From: Ornithinicoccus hortensis
GTDB lineage: Bacteria > Actinomycetota > Actinomycetes > Actinomycetales > Dermatophilaceae
NCBI RefSeq assembly: GCF_006716185.1
Contig: NZ_VFOP01000001.1
Location: forward strand, 3,782,001 to 3,846,000
DNA: 64,000 nt
Direction of reading: 5' to 3'
Below the pieces are notes generated by a model. It had not been told where the DNA came from, did no database searches, and saw nothing but the letters and a program-made list of their open reading frames with translations. The first letter of the stretch is position 1; the number at the start of each line of letters is the position of its first letter. The translations under genes were made by a program, and so were the position numbers. Positions 41,718-49,702 of this stretch are shown here, piece after piece.

Positions 41718-42583
41718 TGGTGTGGCCGGGGACGGCCCCCGTCGGGCCGGACGGGGCGCAGGTAGACCAGGTGCTGGCCCAGCGTCGCCCCGGCGCTGGC
41801 CGGCACCACCAGCAGGAACACCACGGCGGCGGCGAGCGTGGCGCCGACCTCGATCAGCACCGTGTGCCCCGTGTAGACGCGGTCCGTGAGGTAGAGGGCG
41901 ATCCGCACCGCCACCGGCACGCCGGTGCCGACGAGGAGGACCGACAGCACGTCCACCGTCATCCCGGTCAGGCGGCGCAGCGGCCGCACCGGCTGCGGCC
42001 GGTCGGCCGGGTCGGTGTGCTGACCCGGCACCCACCGCAGCACCGGGGCCAAACCGACGCCGATCGCCGCGCCGAGCGTGTTGGCCAGCAGGTCGTCGGT
42101 GTCGAACAGCCGGTAGGCGAACGGGTAGGTCCACCACAGGCCGGCCAGCTGGGTCAGCTCGATCAGCAGCGACCCCCCGAGGCCGAGCGCGATGCAGCGT
42201 CCGGGGCGCCACCGGAACAGGTGCCGGGTGAGCATCCCCAGCGGCACGAAGAACGCGACGTTGAGGACCACCTGGCGCAGCATGGAGTCGCGCAGCAGGC
42301 CGCCGATCCCCCCGGAACGGTCGATCTCGGTGAGGAAGTGGAACGGGACGAACTGGGCGCGCAGCGTCCCGTCGCAGATCAGCTGCGCGGCGTCCGGCAG
42401 CGGGACGATCGTGTAGGCCCACAGCGCCATCAGGTAGATCAGGCCGCCGGCGCTCAGCAGCGCGTGACCCGGCCCGGTGGTGCCGCGGCGGAAGCTCCAG
42501 GCGATGTAGGGGATGAAGGCCAGCGGGACCAGCACGAGGCCGAAGAAGACCGCCAGCAGGGCGGAGGCGCTGAACCCGTCCAC
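41645..42583 (-). CDS. VanZ-like / RDD membrane protein
   Basis: A 312-residue membrane protein. The N-terminal two thirds are VanZ-like: QFVPFHFL, NVAFFVPLGMLTRHL and ELTQLAGLWWTYPFAYRLFDTDDLLANTLGAAIG give the conserved N...F-x-P-x-G and E...D-x-x-D-x-x-x-N-x-x-G pattern. The C-terminal third has RDD-like features (RLTGMTVDVLSVLLV, GQHLVYLRPV). VanZ relatives affect glycopeptide tolerance or envelope traits, but most are uncharacterised. GTG start at 42583; TAGGGT 7 nt upstream may be a leaderless promoter. Confidence 0.8.
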   Translation of the reverse strand: MDGFSASALLAVFFGLVLVPLAFIPYIAWSFRRGTTGPGHALLSAGGLIYLMALWAYTIVPLPDAAQLICDGTLRAQFVPFHFLTEIDRSGGIGGLLRDSMLRQVVLNVAFFVPLGMLTRHLFRWRPGRCIALGLGGSLLIELTQLAGLWWTYPFAYRLFDTDDLLANTLGAAIGVGLAPVLRWVPGQHTDPADRPQPVRPLRRLTGMTVDVLSVLLVGTGVPVAVRIALYLTDRVYTGHTVLIEVGATLAAAVVFLLVVPASAGATLGQHLVYLRPVRPDGGRPRPHQWGIRALTGAGAFVCWLSSWRFPS

Positions 42584-42613
42584 CCCCGCAACCCTAGGGG
42601 CTACCGGCGCGGC

Positions 42614-42952
42614 TCACCCGGCAGGATGACCGGCCACCAACGGCGTATCGGCGCCGATCGCACCCAGTTTGGCCGCCCCGCCCGGGGAGTCCAGCGGCTC
42701 CTCCCGCCCGGGGAGCACCTGGGTGAAGAACTCCTCGTTGTCCCGCAGGTAGGGCCCGAACTGCTCGGGGAGGTCGTCCTCGTAGTAGATCGCCTCGACC
42801 GGGCACACCGGCTCGCAGGCGCCGCAGTCCACGCACTCGTCCGGGTGGATGTAGAGCGAGCGCGCACCCTCGTAGATGCAGTCGACCGGACACTCCTCCA
42901 CGCACGCACGGTCCATCACGTCGATGCACGGCTGGGCGATCACGTAGGTCAC
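42614..42952 (-). CDS. fdxA: Seven-iron ferredoxin
   Basis: A 112-residue [3Fe-4S][4Fe-4S] ferredoxin. It begins TYVIAQPCIDVMDRACVEECPVDCIYEG and continues with CVDCGACEPVCPVEAIYYEDD; the first cluster motif has the spacing of seven-iron types. It transfers electrons to cytochromes P450 or other oxidoreductases in the cytoplasm. The GTG at 42952 follows GGAAGGAGG, one of the best ribosome binding sites in the window. Divergent from a DsbA-fold gene across an AT-rich operator-like region. Confidence 0.95.
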   Translation of the reverse strand: MTYVIAQPCIDVMDRACVEECPVDCIYEGARSLYIHPDECVDCGACEPVCPVEAIYYEDDLPEQFGPYLRDNEEFFTQVLPGREEPLDSPGGAAKLGAIGADTPLVAGHPAG

Positions 42953-42997
42953 CGCGGCCTCCTTCCGGTCGATCCAGCGGGTGGTCCGGGTCTATTA

Positions 42998-43017
42998 TTT
43001 CACAATCCTTTGTGTAA
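42998..43017. promoter_or_regulatory. AT-rich operator-like dyad in the fdxA/DsbA-fold intergenic region
   Basis: TTTCACAA-N4-TTGTGTAA is an 8-bp-arm repeat with one mismatch inside the only markedly AT-rich stretch of the region. ArsR- or MarR-type regulators bind such sites. It probably regulates the rightward gene at 43087. Confidence 0.5.
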
Positions 43018-43086
43018 AATAAAGGGCATCCGGCCATCCCGGGGCCGAGGGTCCCCGGGCGCCGTCGACGAGCAAGGAGCACGACC

Positions 43087-43725
43087 ATGGACGAGGTCAT
43101 CTACGCCGACTTCACCAGCCCCGCCGCCTACCTGGCCGGCCTGCGCCTGGACGCCCTGGCCGCCGCGGGCGAGCCGGTCCCCGACTGGCGGCCCGTCGCG
43201 TGGCACCCCCGGCTCCCCCGGACCGGGCTGGGCCTGGACGCCGAGGGCCGGGCCAACCAGCAGCGGGCCGTGGAGCGGGTCCGGTCGCTCACCGACCCGC
43301 GCGAGGAGTTCCCGGCCAGCGCCCCGGGCTTCCTGCCGCACCCGGACGGCCCGATCTCCGCGTATGCCGAGGCCTACCTGGCCGGCGTCGGCCCCGAGGT
43401 CAGGCGGCTGCTGCTGCACGCCTACTGGGCGGAGCACCAGGACATCGGCAACCCGGAGGTGCTGCGCCGGCTGCTGGCGCCGGCGCTGAAGTCGGGCCAC
43501 AGCCGCACGGATGCCGTGCGCAACTTCGGGTATGCCGTGTCCCCCGCCCGGATGCCGCTGTCCACCCTGGCCTTCCACCTGATGCGGGACTGGCAGCAGG
43601 CCTGGCAGGCGCTGGGCACGCACCCCGACGTCACGCTCGTGGCGCCGGGCCGGCCGGCGCTCACCGGTGCCGCCGCGCTCGACGCGCTCGGCGTCGTCGG
43701 GGCACCCCAGACCGTCTCGGCCTGA
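43087..43725 (+). CDS. DsbA-fold oxidoreductase-like protein lacking CxxC
   Basis: A 212-residue thioredoxin-fold protein of the DsbA/2-hydroxychromene-2-carboxylate isomerase group. The start DEVIYADFTSPAAYLAGLRLDAL matches the family, but the active-site CxxC is replaced by SPAAY, and the cis-Pro region is not evident. It may be a glutathione-independent isomerase or a binding protein. ATG at 43087 follows AAGGAG. A strong AT-rich dyad lies upstream. The function is not known. Confidence 0.75.
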   Translation: MDEVIYADFTSPAAYLAGLRLDALAAAGEPVPDWRPVAWHPRLPRTGLGLDAEGRANQQRAVERVRSLTDPREEFPASAPGFLPHPDGPISAYAEAYLAGVGPEVRRLLLHAYWAEHQDIGNPEVLRRLLAPALKSGHSRTDAVRNFGYAVSPARMPLSTLAFHLMRDWQQAWQALGTHPDVTLVAPGRPALTGAAALDALGVVGAPQTVSA

Positions 43726-43751
43726 CCACCGGACCACCCAGGGTCGGCACG

Positions 43752-43982
43752 GTGCGCGACGACCAGCCCCACCTCCCGCGCTGGGCGCGGGCCCTGGCGC
43801 GCCGCGTCCTGGACCGCGCGGCGCAGGAGGCGGCGGACGCGATGCAGACCTGGGGGCCGGTGCCGGACGCGTCCCCCGAGCAGGTCTCCCGGGCACGCCT
43901 GGAGCTGGTCGAGCTGCTCGTGGACCTCGGGCGGCCCGAGGAGGCGCGGGAGGTCGCCCGGCGGTACCGGCCCCGCCCGTGA
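43752..43982 (+). CDS. Small helical protein of unknown function
   Basis: A 76-residue frame beginning at GTG 43752 with strong third-position GC bias. The C-terminal SRARLELVELLVDLGRPEEAREVARRYR resembles one TPR hairpin. No named family. It follows the DsbA-fold gene by 26 bp and ends 8 bp from the convergent response-regulator gene, so a reading frame here is plausible but unproven. Confidence 0.55.
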   Translation: MRDDQPHLPRWARALARRVLDRAAQEAADAMQTWGPVPDASPEQVSRARLELVELLVDLGRPEEAREVARRYRPRP

Positions 43983-43989
43983 CCACCGG

Positions 43990-44616
43990 TCAGGGACCGA
44001 GCAGCCCCTGCTCCCGCAGGGCCGCGACCGCCCCGGTGCGGTTGTCCACCCCGAGCTTGTCGAAGGCGTGCGCCAGGTGCGTCTTCACGGTGGCCTCGCT
44101 GATGAACAGCTCCTTGGCGATCGCCCGGTTGGCGCGGCCCTGCGCGACCAGACGCAGCACCTCGAGCTCCCGGTCGGTGATCCTCGGTCCCGGTCGACGC
44201 ATCCGGGTCATCAGCCGGTGCACCAGGGCCGGGGCCAGCACCGTCTCGCCGCGCGCGGCCGCGTGCACCGCGTCCAGGATCACCTGCGGCGCCGCGTCCT
44301 TGACCAGGTAGCCGGCTGCGCCGGCCTCGACGGCCCGGACGATGTCGGCGTCGTGGTCGTAGGTGGTCAGGATCATCACGGCGGGCGGGTCGGCGGCCGC
44401 CCGCAGCCGCTCGGTGGCGGTCACCCCGTCGATCCCCTCGCCCAGCCGAAGGTCCATCAGCACCACGCCGGGCGCGAGCCGCGGCGCGAGCGCGAGGGCC
44501 TGCTCCCCGGACCCCGCCTCGCCCACGACCTCGAGGCCGGGGTCGGTCTCCAGCAGCGCCCGCAGGCCGGACCGGACGACCGGGTGGTCGTCCACGATGA
44601 GCACCCGCACCGTCAC
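43990..44616 (-). CDS. NarL/LuxR-type response regulator
   Basis: A 208-residue response regulator. The receiver domain (residues 1-120) has DDHPVVRSG acidic pair, phospho-acceptor Asp in VVLMDLRLGEGIDG (about 55), conserved Thr in ILTTYDHD and Lys in YLVKDA. The C-terminal LuxR helix-turn-helix reads ITDRELEVLRLVAQGRANRAIAKELFISEATVKTHLAHAFDKLG. GTG overlaps the kinase stop as GTGA, so kinase and regulator are translated together. Likely target: the MMPL promoter with its palindromes. Confidence 0.93.
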   Translation of the reverse strand: MTVRVLIVDDHPVVRSGLRALLETDPGLEVVGEAGSGEQALALAPRLAPGVVLMDLRLGEGIDGVTATERLRAAADPPAVMILTTYDHDADIVRAVEAGAAGYLVKDAAPQVILDAVHAAARGETVLAPALVHRLMTRMRRPGPRITDRELEVLRLVAQGRANRAIAKELFISEATVKTHLAHAFDKLGVDNRTGAVAALREQGLLGP

Positions 44617-45836
44617 GGTGTCCTTCCCTGTTGGGGTCCCCGCAGCGGCAGGTGCGCCGCCAGGGCGGTGCCGTCCCCGGGCACGCTCTCCACCTCGAGG
44701 CCGCCGCCGAGGTCGCGCAGCCGGTCCCGCATCGCGCGGAGCCCGTAGCCCCCGCCACCGGCCGCGAGCCGCCCGGCCGACCACGCCGCGACGTCGAAGC
44801 CCACCCCGTCGTCGAGCACGTCCAACCGCACGGTGTCCCCGGCGTTGGTCAGCGTGACCGCGACCGTGCGGGCCGCGGCGTGGGCGCGCACGTTGGCCAG
44901 GGCGGACTGCGCCACCCGCAGCAGGGCGACCTCCTCGGTCGTGCTGAGCACGGCGACCTCCCCGTCGACCTCCAGGCGGGTGTCCAGCCCGGTCTCCTGC
45001 TCGAGCCGGGCCAGCAGCCGCCCCAGCGAGGCGGCGAGCCCGACGTCCAGCTGGGCCGGCGTCAGGGCGCGGACCACGGCGCGGGACTCGGCCAGGTTCT
45101 CCGCGGCGGTGGCCTCGATCTGCCCGAGGAGCTCGCGCAGCCGGGCGGGGTCCTGCTGCTCCGCCCCGGCCCGGGACAGCAGCAGGATCGAGGAGAACCC
45201 CTGGGCCAGCGTGTCGTGGATGTCCCGCGACAACCGGGTCCGCTCGGTCAGCGCCCCGGCCTCCCGCTGGGTGCGCGCCAGGTCGTCGTGCAGCTCCACC
45301 ATCTCGGCCTGGGTGCTGACCAGGCGGTCGACCAGCTGCTGGCGCTCCCGCGCCTCCCGGGTGAGCAGCTGGGCGCCCCACCCGATCCCGACAGCCACGA
45401 CGCACCCGATGGCGGGCCCGACGACGGCCGCCGGGTGCGCCCCGACCGTCAGCTGGGCCGCCACGACGGCGGCCAGCACCGCCACGGCATACGGCAGGGC
45501 CCAGCGCAGCCCGAGCACGTGCACGCACAGCAGCCACAGCGAGAAGGCGACCCAGACGAACTCGGTGGAGACGAGCAGCAGGCCACCCCAGCAGATGGTG
45601 AGCAGCACCAGCCACCACGGACCGGACCGGCGGACGGGGCGCAGTGCCCCGACCGCGTAGACCGCCAGGGTCACCGGGACGAGGACGGCCAGCGGCGGGT
45701 ATGCCGTGCCGGTCGCCACCGCGCGCCAGGTCCCGATGGCCAGGAGCACCAGGAACAGGGCGTGGCTGCCGGTCGCCAACAGCCGCGCCGCACCCGCGGC
45801 GGGGTGCGGCGACGGCTGGACGGCGCTGGTGGTCAT
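44613..45836 (-). CDS. Sensor histidine kinase (HisKA_3, NarX-type)
   Basis: A 407-residue membrane kinase: about five to six N-terminal membrane helices (residues 20-165), a coiled coil, the HisKA_3 box RLSRDIHDTLAQGFSSI with the phospho-His near residue 210, and a HATPase_c domain ending DDGVGFD...GGGYGLRAMRDRLRDLGG. It senses an unknown membrane signal and phosphorylates the overlapping response regulator. It follows the MMPL exporter gene by 33 bp, so exporter, kinase and regulator form one operon. Confidence 0.93.
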   Translation of the reverse strand: MTTSAVQPSPHPAAGAARLLATGSHALFLVLLAIGTWRAVATGTAYPPLAVLVPVTLAVYAVGALRPVRRSGPWWLVLLTICWGGLLLVSTEFVWVAFSLWLLCVHVLGLRWALPYAVAVLAAVVAAQLTVGAHPAAVVGPAIGCVVAVGIGWGAQLLTREARERQQLVDRLVSTQAEMVELHDDLARTQREAGALTERTRLSRDIHDTLAQGFSSILLLSRAGAEQQDPARLRELLGQIEATAAENLAESRAVVRALTPAQLDVGLAASLGRLLARLEQETGLDTRLEVDGEVAVLSTTEEVALLRVAQSALANVRAHAAARTVAVTLTNAGDTVRLDVLDDGVGFDVAAWSAGRLAAGGGGYGLRAMRDRLRDLGGGLEVESVPGDGTALAAHLPLRGPQQGRTP

Positions 45837-45869
45837 CGGGCTCCTGCGGTGACGGGTGCGGGCCCCACG

Positions 45870-48050
45870 CTATCCGTTGGCGGGGACGTCGGCGGCCGGT
45901 CGCGAGGGCCACCACATCCGGTCGCCGAGCAGGGCGAACAGGGCCGGCACCAACACGGTGCGGACCACGAGGGTGTCCAGGAGTACGCCCAGCCCGACGA
46001 TGAGGCCGAGCTGGCCGAGGGTGACCAGGGGCAGCACCCCCAGGGCAGCGAACACCCCGGCCAGGACGACCCCGGCGCTGGTGATCACCGCACCCGTGTG
46101 CGCCACGGCCCGGACCATCCCCCGGCGCGTGCCGTGCGCCGCGGCCTCCTGCCGGGCCCGGTGCACCAGGAAGATCGTGTAGTCGATGCCGAGGGCGACC
46201 AGGAACAGGAACGCCAGCAGCGGGACCATCACGTCCAGCGCGGGGAAGCCGAAGAGGGTGCGACCGATCCAGGCCCCCGCCCCGATCGCGGCCGCGGAGC
46301 TGGCCACGTTGACCACGAGCAGCAGCAGGGGGGCGACCAGCGCCCGGAGCAGCAGCACGAGGACGGCGAGGGCCACCGCCAGCACCAGCGGCGCGACGAC
46401 CAGCAGGTCGTGGTCGGCCGCCGCGCGGGCATCCAGGTCCTGGGCCGTCGCGCCACCGACGAGCGCGTCGGCCCCCGGCACGCCCTGCACGGCGGTCCGC
46501 ACGGTGTCGACCAGGTCGAGCGCGGCGTCGGTGCCCGGGGCGGGCTCGCCGACCACGCTGAAGCGGACCAGCTCACCGGCGTCGGTGTCGCTCGTGCCGG
46601 TCTCCCGGACGGCGACGACGCCGTCCACACCGGTGAGGGCCTGCTCGACCTCCTCGGAGGCCCCTGCGGCGGCGACCACGACGAGGGGCGAGGCCTCCCC
46701 GGCCGGGAAGTGCTCGGCGAGCACCTCCAGACCGGCGGCGGACTCGGAGGCGACCCGGAACTTCTCGGTCTGGGTCAGGCCGACCGAGGTCCCGAGCAGG
46801 CCGGTCGCCAGCACCGCGAGCAGGGCCACCGAGGCCGCGACGACCCGGGCGGGGCGACGCACCACGACCCCGGCGATCCGGGACCAGACACCGTGCTCGG
46901 TCGGGTCGGTCGTGCCGGGGCGCGGCACGAACGGCCAGAAGGCGCGGCGTCCCACGACGGCCAGGGCCGGGGGCAGCACCAGCAGGACGGCGGCCAGCGC
47001 GATGACCAGTCCGGCCGCCGAGGCGACGCCCAGCCCGCGGGTCCCGGGGAGGGTCGCCAGCGACAGGGTGAGCAGCGCCAGGACGACCGTGACGTTGCTG
47101 GCCAGGACCGCGGGGACGGCCCCGCGCCAGGCCGTGGCGAGCGCCGCCCGGTGGTCGGCCGTGCGGTGCAGCCCCTCCCGGTAGCGGGAGATGAGCAGGA
47201 GCGCGTAGTTGGTCCCCGCACCGAAGACCAGGACGCTGACGATCCCGGCGTCGAACTGCAGGTCCAGCGCGCGGCCCAGGGCCGCGGTCGCCACGGCGGC
47301 CAACTGGTCGGCGGTGCCCACGACGGCGAGGGGCACCAGGAACAGGATCGGGGACCGGTAGGTGAGGATCAGCAGGAGGGCGACGATCCCGACGGTCACC
47401 AGCAACAGGGTGATGTTGGCCCCGTCGAAGGCCGAGGCGACGTCCGCGCCGAACGCCGGACCGCCGGTCACCTGGGCGGTCAGCCCGGCCGGCAGCGCCC
47501 CGTCGTCCTGCTGCGCCGCGACGGCGTCCCGCAGTTGCCCGATGGTGTCGGCGTTCGCGCTGTTGTCGGCGCCGAGGGTCATCGGCACCTGGAGGATCGC
47601 GGCGCGGCCGTCCTCGGCGGTCAGGGGTGGGGAGGCCTCGTGGCCGGTGACCGCGCTCAGCCCGGTGGCCAGCTCTGCACCGGCCGCGAGGTCGCCCTCG
47701 GTCAGGGCCGCCCCGTCGCGGGACAGCACCACCAGCACCGGGGCGACGTCCGAGCCGGGGAACTGGTCGGCCAGCGCCTCGGCCATCGCCGACTCCGAGG
47801 TCGCGGGCACCGAGTCGGCACGGGCCGGCGCCTCCTCCCCGCGCAGCGGACCGAGCACGGCGAGCATCGCCACCAGGGCCAGCGCCAGCGCGACCCAGGC
47901 GCCCCGGCGCGAGGTGAGCCACCCTGCGACGCCCGTGCGGCGGGGCGTCGGCCCGCCCGCGGCTCCGCCGTATGTCGACGGCCGCGTGGCCCCGTGCGTG
48001 GCCCGGTGATGCGTGGTGTGCGTGTGACGGTCTGGCGCCTGCGTGGACAT
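45870..48050 (-). CDS. MMPL/RND-family transporter
   Basis: A 726-residue MMPL (RND superfamily) transporter with two six-helix bundles, each preceded by an extracytoplasmic loop. The proton-relay regions FGAGTNYALLLISRYREGL (first half) and LGIDYTIFLVHRARQEA (second half) carry the conserved D/N-Y pair; in the first, Asp is replaced by the T-N-Y form. It likely exports lipids or lipophilic drugs. ATG at 48050. The N-terminal 45 residues are hydrophilic and His/Thr-rich. Promoter region has two palindromes and a 33-bp repeat array. Confidence 0.9.
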   Translation of the reverse strand: MSTQAPDRHTHTTHHRATHGATRPSTYGGAAGGPTPRRTGVAGWLTSRRGAWVALALALVAMLAVLGPLRGEEAPARADSVPATSESAMAEALADQFPGSDVAPVLVVLSRDGAALTEGDLAAGAELATGLSAVTGHEASPPLTAEDGRAAILQVPMTLGADNSANADTIGQLRDAVAAQQDDGALPAGLTAQVTGGPAFGADVASAFDGANITLLLVTVGIVALLLILTYRSPILFLVPLAVVGTADQLAAVATAALGRALDLQFDAGIVSVLVFGAGTNYALLLISRYREGLHRTADHRAALATAWRGAVPAVLASNVTVVLALLTLSLATLPGTRGLGVASAAGLVIALAAVLLVLPPALAVVGRRAFWPFVPRPGTTDPTEHGVWSRIAGVVVRRPARVVAASVALLAVLATGLLGTSVGLTQTEKFRVASESAAGLEVLAEHFPAGEASPLVVVAAAGASEEVEQALTGVDGVVAVRETGTSDTDAGELVRFSVVGEPAPGTDAALDLVDTVRTAVQGVPGADALVGGATAQDLDARAAADHDLLVVAPLVLAVALAVLVLLLRALVAPLLLLVVNVASSAAAIGAGAWIGRTLFGFPALDVMVPLLAFLFLVALGIDYTIFLVHRARQEAAAHGTRRGMVRAVAHTGAVITSAGVVLAGVFAALGVLPLVTLGQLGLIVGLGVLLDTLVVRTVLVPALFALLGDRMWWPSRPAADVPANG

Positions 48051-48059
48051 CTCTCTCCC

Positions 48060-48077
48060 TGGAATCGACTGATTCCA
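48060..48077. promoter_or_regulatory. TGGAATC-N4-GATTCCA palindrome before the MMPL gene
   Basis: A perfect 7-bp-arm inverted repeat 9 bp upstream of the MMPL start codon, so protein or RNA structure here would block ribosome access. Confidence 0.5.
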
Positions 48078-48126
48078 GGGAACCGCCGATCCGGCTCCGT
48101 CACATCGGCGTTCCGGGCGGCTCCCC

Positions 48127-48146
48127 CATCATCCGTTCGGATGATG
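48127..48146. promoter_or_regulatory. CATCATCC-N4-GGATGATG palindrome before the MMPL gene
   Basis: A perfect 8-bp-arm inverted repeat 76 bp upstream of the MMPL start. NarL/LiaR-type regulators bind comparable dyads, so it is the best candidate site for the operon's own response regulator. Confidence 0.55.
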
Positions 48147-48167
48147 TCCCCCGGCTCCTCCCCCTCG

Positions 48168-48266
48168 ACCGGACGCGTCGTCTGGCGGCCTCCCACCCCC
48201 ACCGGACGTCTCATCGGTCCAGGATCCGCCCCCACCGGACGCGTCGTCGGTCCAGGCCGGGGCCGC
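48168..48266. repeat. Three tandem 33-bp repeats upstream of the MMPL operon
   Basis: Units begin at 48168, 48201 and 48234, each opening with ACCGGACG; units 2 and 3 share about 20 of their first 23 bases. A 33-bp period is close to three helical turns, so the copies face the same side of the DNA. Confidence 0.8.
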
Positions 48267-48282
48267 CCTGCAGACCAGCGAC

Positions 48283-48867
48283 CTACCCGCGGGCCGGCCA
48301 CCCCGGGTCGCGCCCGAGCAGCGCCACCAGCTGGTCGAGCCGGGACTCCGACGGGGTCGGGAGCGGCGGCGCGAAGATGCCTGCGGCGGCGTGCGAGCTC
48401 ACCCGCGGCTTCTCGTAGGCGAAGGCGGCCTCGACGGCGTCCGGCACCCCGGCATACGGGACGCCCGCCCCGCGGGCCAGGTCCCAGGCGTGCACCGTGA
48501 GGTCGACCAGCATCTGGCTGGCGTACTCGCGGGTGCCGATCTGCCCGAAGGAGACGTGGACGGGTGCGGCCGGGTCGGCCGTGCCGAAGGCCAGCATCGA
48601 CCCGGCGACCGCGCGGCGCCACGCCCCGGCCGGGTCCTGGCCCAGCACGTCGCCGTCGTAGCGGTCACCGACCTGGTCCAGGGTCTCCCCGCGGAGCAGG
48701 TGCGGCGCCCAGAGGTGCTCGCTGGTGAGGTGGTTGAGCACGTCCCGCACGCTCCACCCGGCGCACGGCGAGGGCGCTTCCCACGCATCCGGCGCGATCC
48801 GGTCCACGACGGCGCCGACCTCGCGGGCGGCCTCGGGCAGGAGCACGATCTCGGTGCGTTCGTCCAT
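48283..48867 (-). CDS. TIGR03086-family / DinB-like metal-binding protein
   Basis: A 194-residue protein of the TIGR03086 group (mycothiol-dependent maleylpyruvate isomerase/DinB fold). The N-terminal WEAPSPCAGWSVRDVLNHL is diagnostic, and HLTSEH plus LTVHAWDLARG supply the three-His metal site. Members are common in actinobacteria and some use mycothiol, but most have no known reaction. The ATG at 48867 is preferred over an upstream start that lacks family similarity. It follows a gntR gene by 4 bp. Confidence 0.85.
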   Translation of the reverse strand: MDERTEIVLLPEAAREVGAVVDRIAPDAWEAPSPCAGWSVRDVLNHLTSEHLWAPHLLRGETLDQVGDRYDGDVLGQDPAGAWRRAVAGSMLAFGTADPAAPVHVSFGQIGTREYASQMLVDLTVHAWDLARGAGVPYAGVPDAVEAAFAYEKPRVSSHAAAGIFAPPLPTPSESRLDQLVALLGRDPGWPARG

Positions 48868-48871
48868 CCCC

Positions 48872-49606
48872 CTACCCTGCCCCTCCGGTGGCGCCGAGCG
48901 CATCCCGGGTGGGTTTCCGGACCGAGCGCCGGGCATTGCTGCCGGTGGCCCGCCGCGTCTCCAGGCTGGTCGTCACCTCCTGCTCGGCGACCTCCAGCCG
49001 CTGCAACAGCTGTGCCTTGGCCTCCTCGGGGCGCCGCTCCATGATCAGCGTGCAGTACTCCCGGTGCAGCCGCAGCACCTCGGTGTAGTCCGACGGTTCG
49101 TCGCTCTCCACCTGGGACAGGGTGAGGTTCATCCGGGCCATCAACCGCTCGTGCAGGCTGATCAGGTACCTGGAGCCGGTGAGCGCGACGGTCTCGGAGT
49201 GGCACCGCCGGTCCGCCTGGACGAGCCCGTAGTGGTCCCGGCCGGCGACCGCCTCGGCCATCTCCTCCAGCGTCTCCCGCAGCGGCGCGAAGGCCTCGTC
49301 CGGCAGCGACGCCGCGGCATCGATCCCCGCGCACTCCAGGACCCGCCGGGCGACGTACATCTCCCGGACCTCCTCCACGGTGAGCGTGGTGACCTGCAGG
49401 ATCCGGGTGCTCGGGTGCCGGGTCAGCAGGCCCTCGCCCACCAGCGTCTTGAGCACCTCGCGCAGCGTCGGCCGGGAGATCCCCAACTCCTGGGCCATCG
49501 CCTCCTCGGTCACCGCGTCCCCGGGCTGCAGGGTGCCGTCGAGGATCTGCGCCCGCAGGATCGACAGGCCCTGCTCGGCGACGGTCTCGCGTCGCACCTT
49601 CGCCAC
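48872..49606 (-). CDS. GntR-family regulator (FCD subfamily)
   Basis: A 244-residue FadR-type GntR: winged helix about residues 10-80 (EEAMAQELGISRPTLREVLKTLVGEGLL) and FCD domain with RRVLECAGIDAAASL and ADRRCHSETVALTGSRYL. GTG 49606 is preferred because GGAGAAG lies just upstream; an ATG at 49660 is possible. It lies next to, and probably controls, the flavoprotein/ABC-importer operon; a TGTCA-N7-TGACA dyad before the binding-protein gene is the candidate operator. Confidence 0.88.
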   Translation of the reverse strand: MAKVRRETVAEQGLSILRAQILDGTLQPGDAVTEEAMAQELGISRPTLREVLKTLVGEGLLTRHPSTRILQVTTLTVEEVREMYVARRVLECAGIDAAASLPDEAFAPLRETLEEMAEAVAGRDHYGLVQADRRCHSETVALTGSRYLISLHERLMARMNLTLSQVESDEPSDYTEVLRLHREYCTLIMERRPEEAKAQLLQRLEVAEQEVTTSLETRRATGSNARRSVRKPTRDALGATGGAG

Positions 49607-49702
49607 GGGTCTTCTCCGTCCCGGGGACGTCCCTGTCCCCCTGGTCTTACCTACCGACATGGTGCAAACTACCGGGTCGCCTGCCGGGAGGGACGCCCCC
49701 GG

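Noticed and set aside
48168-48266. CRISPR-like array of 33-bp units
   Set aside because: The repeats are contiguous and imperfect, without spacers or cas genes.
44631-48500. A 1289-codon open frame on the forward strand
   Set aside because: Antisense to the kinase and MMPL genes; its Gln/Gly/Arg-rich translation has no domain character.
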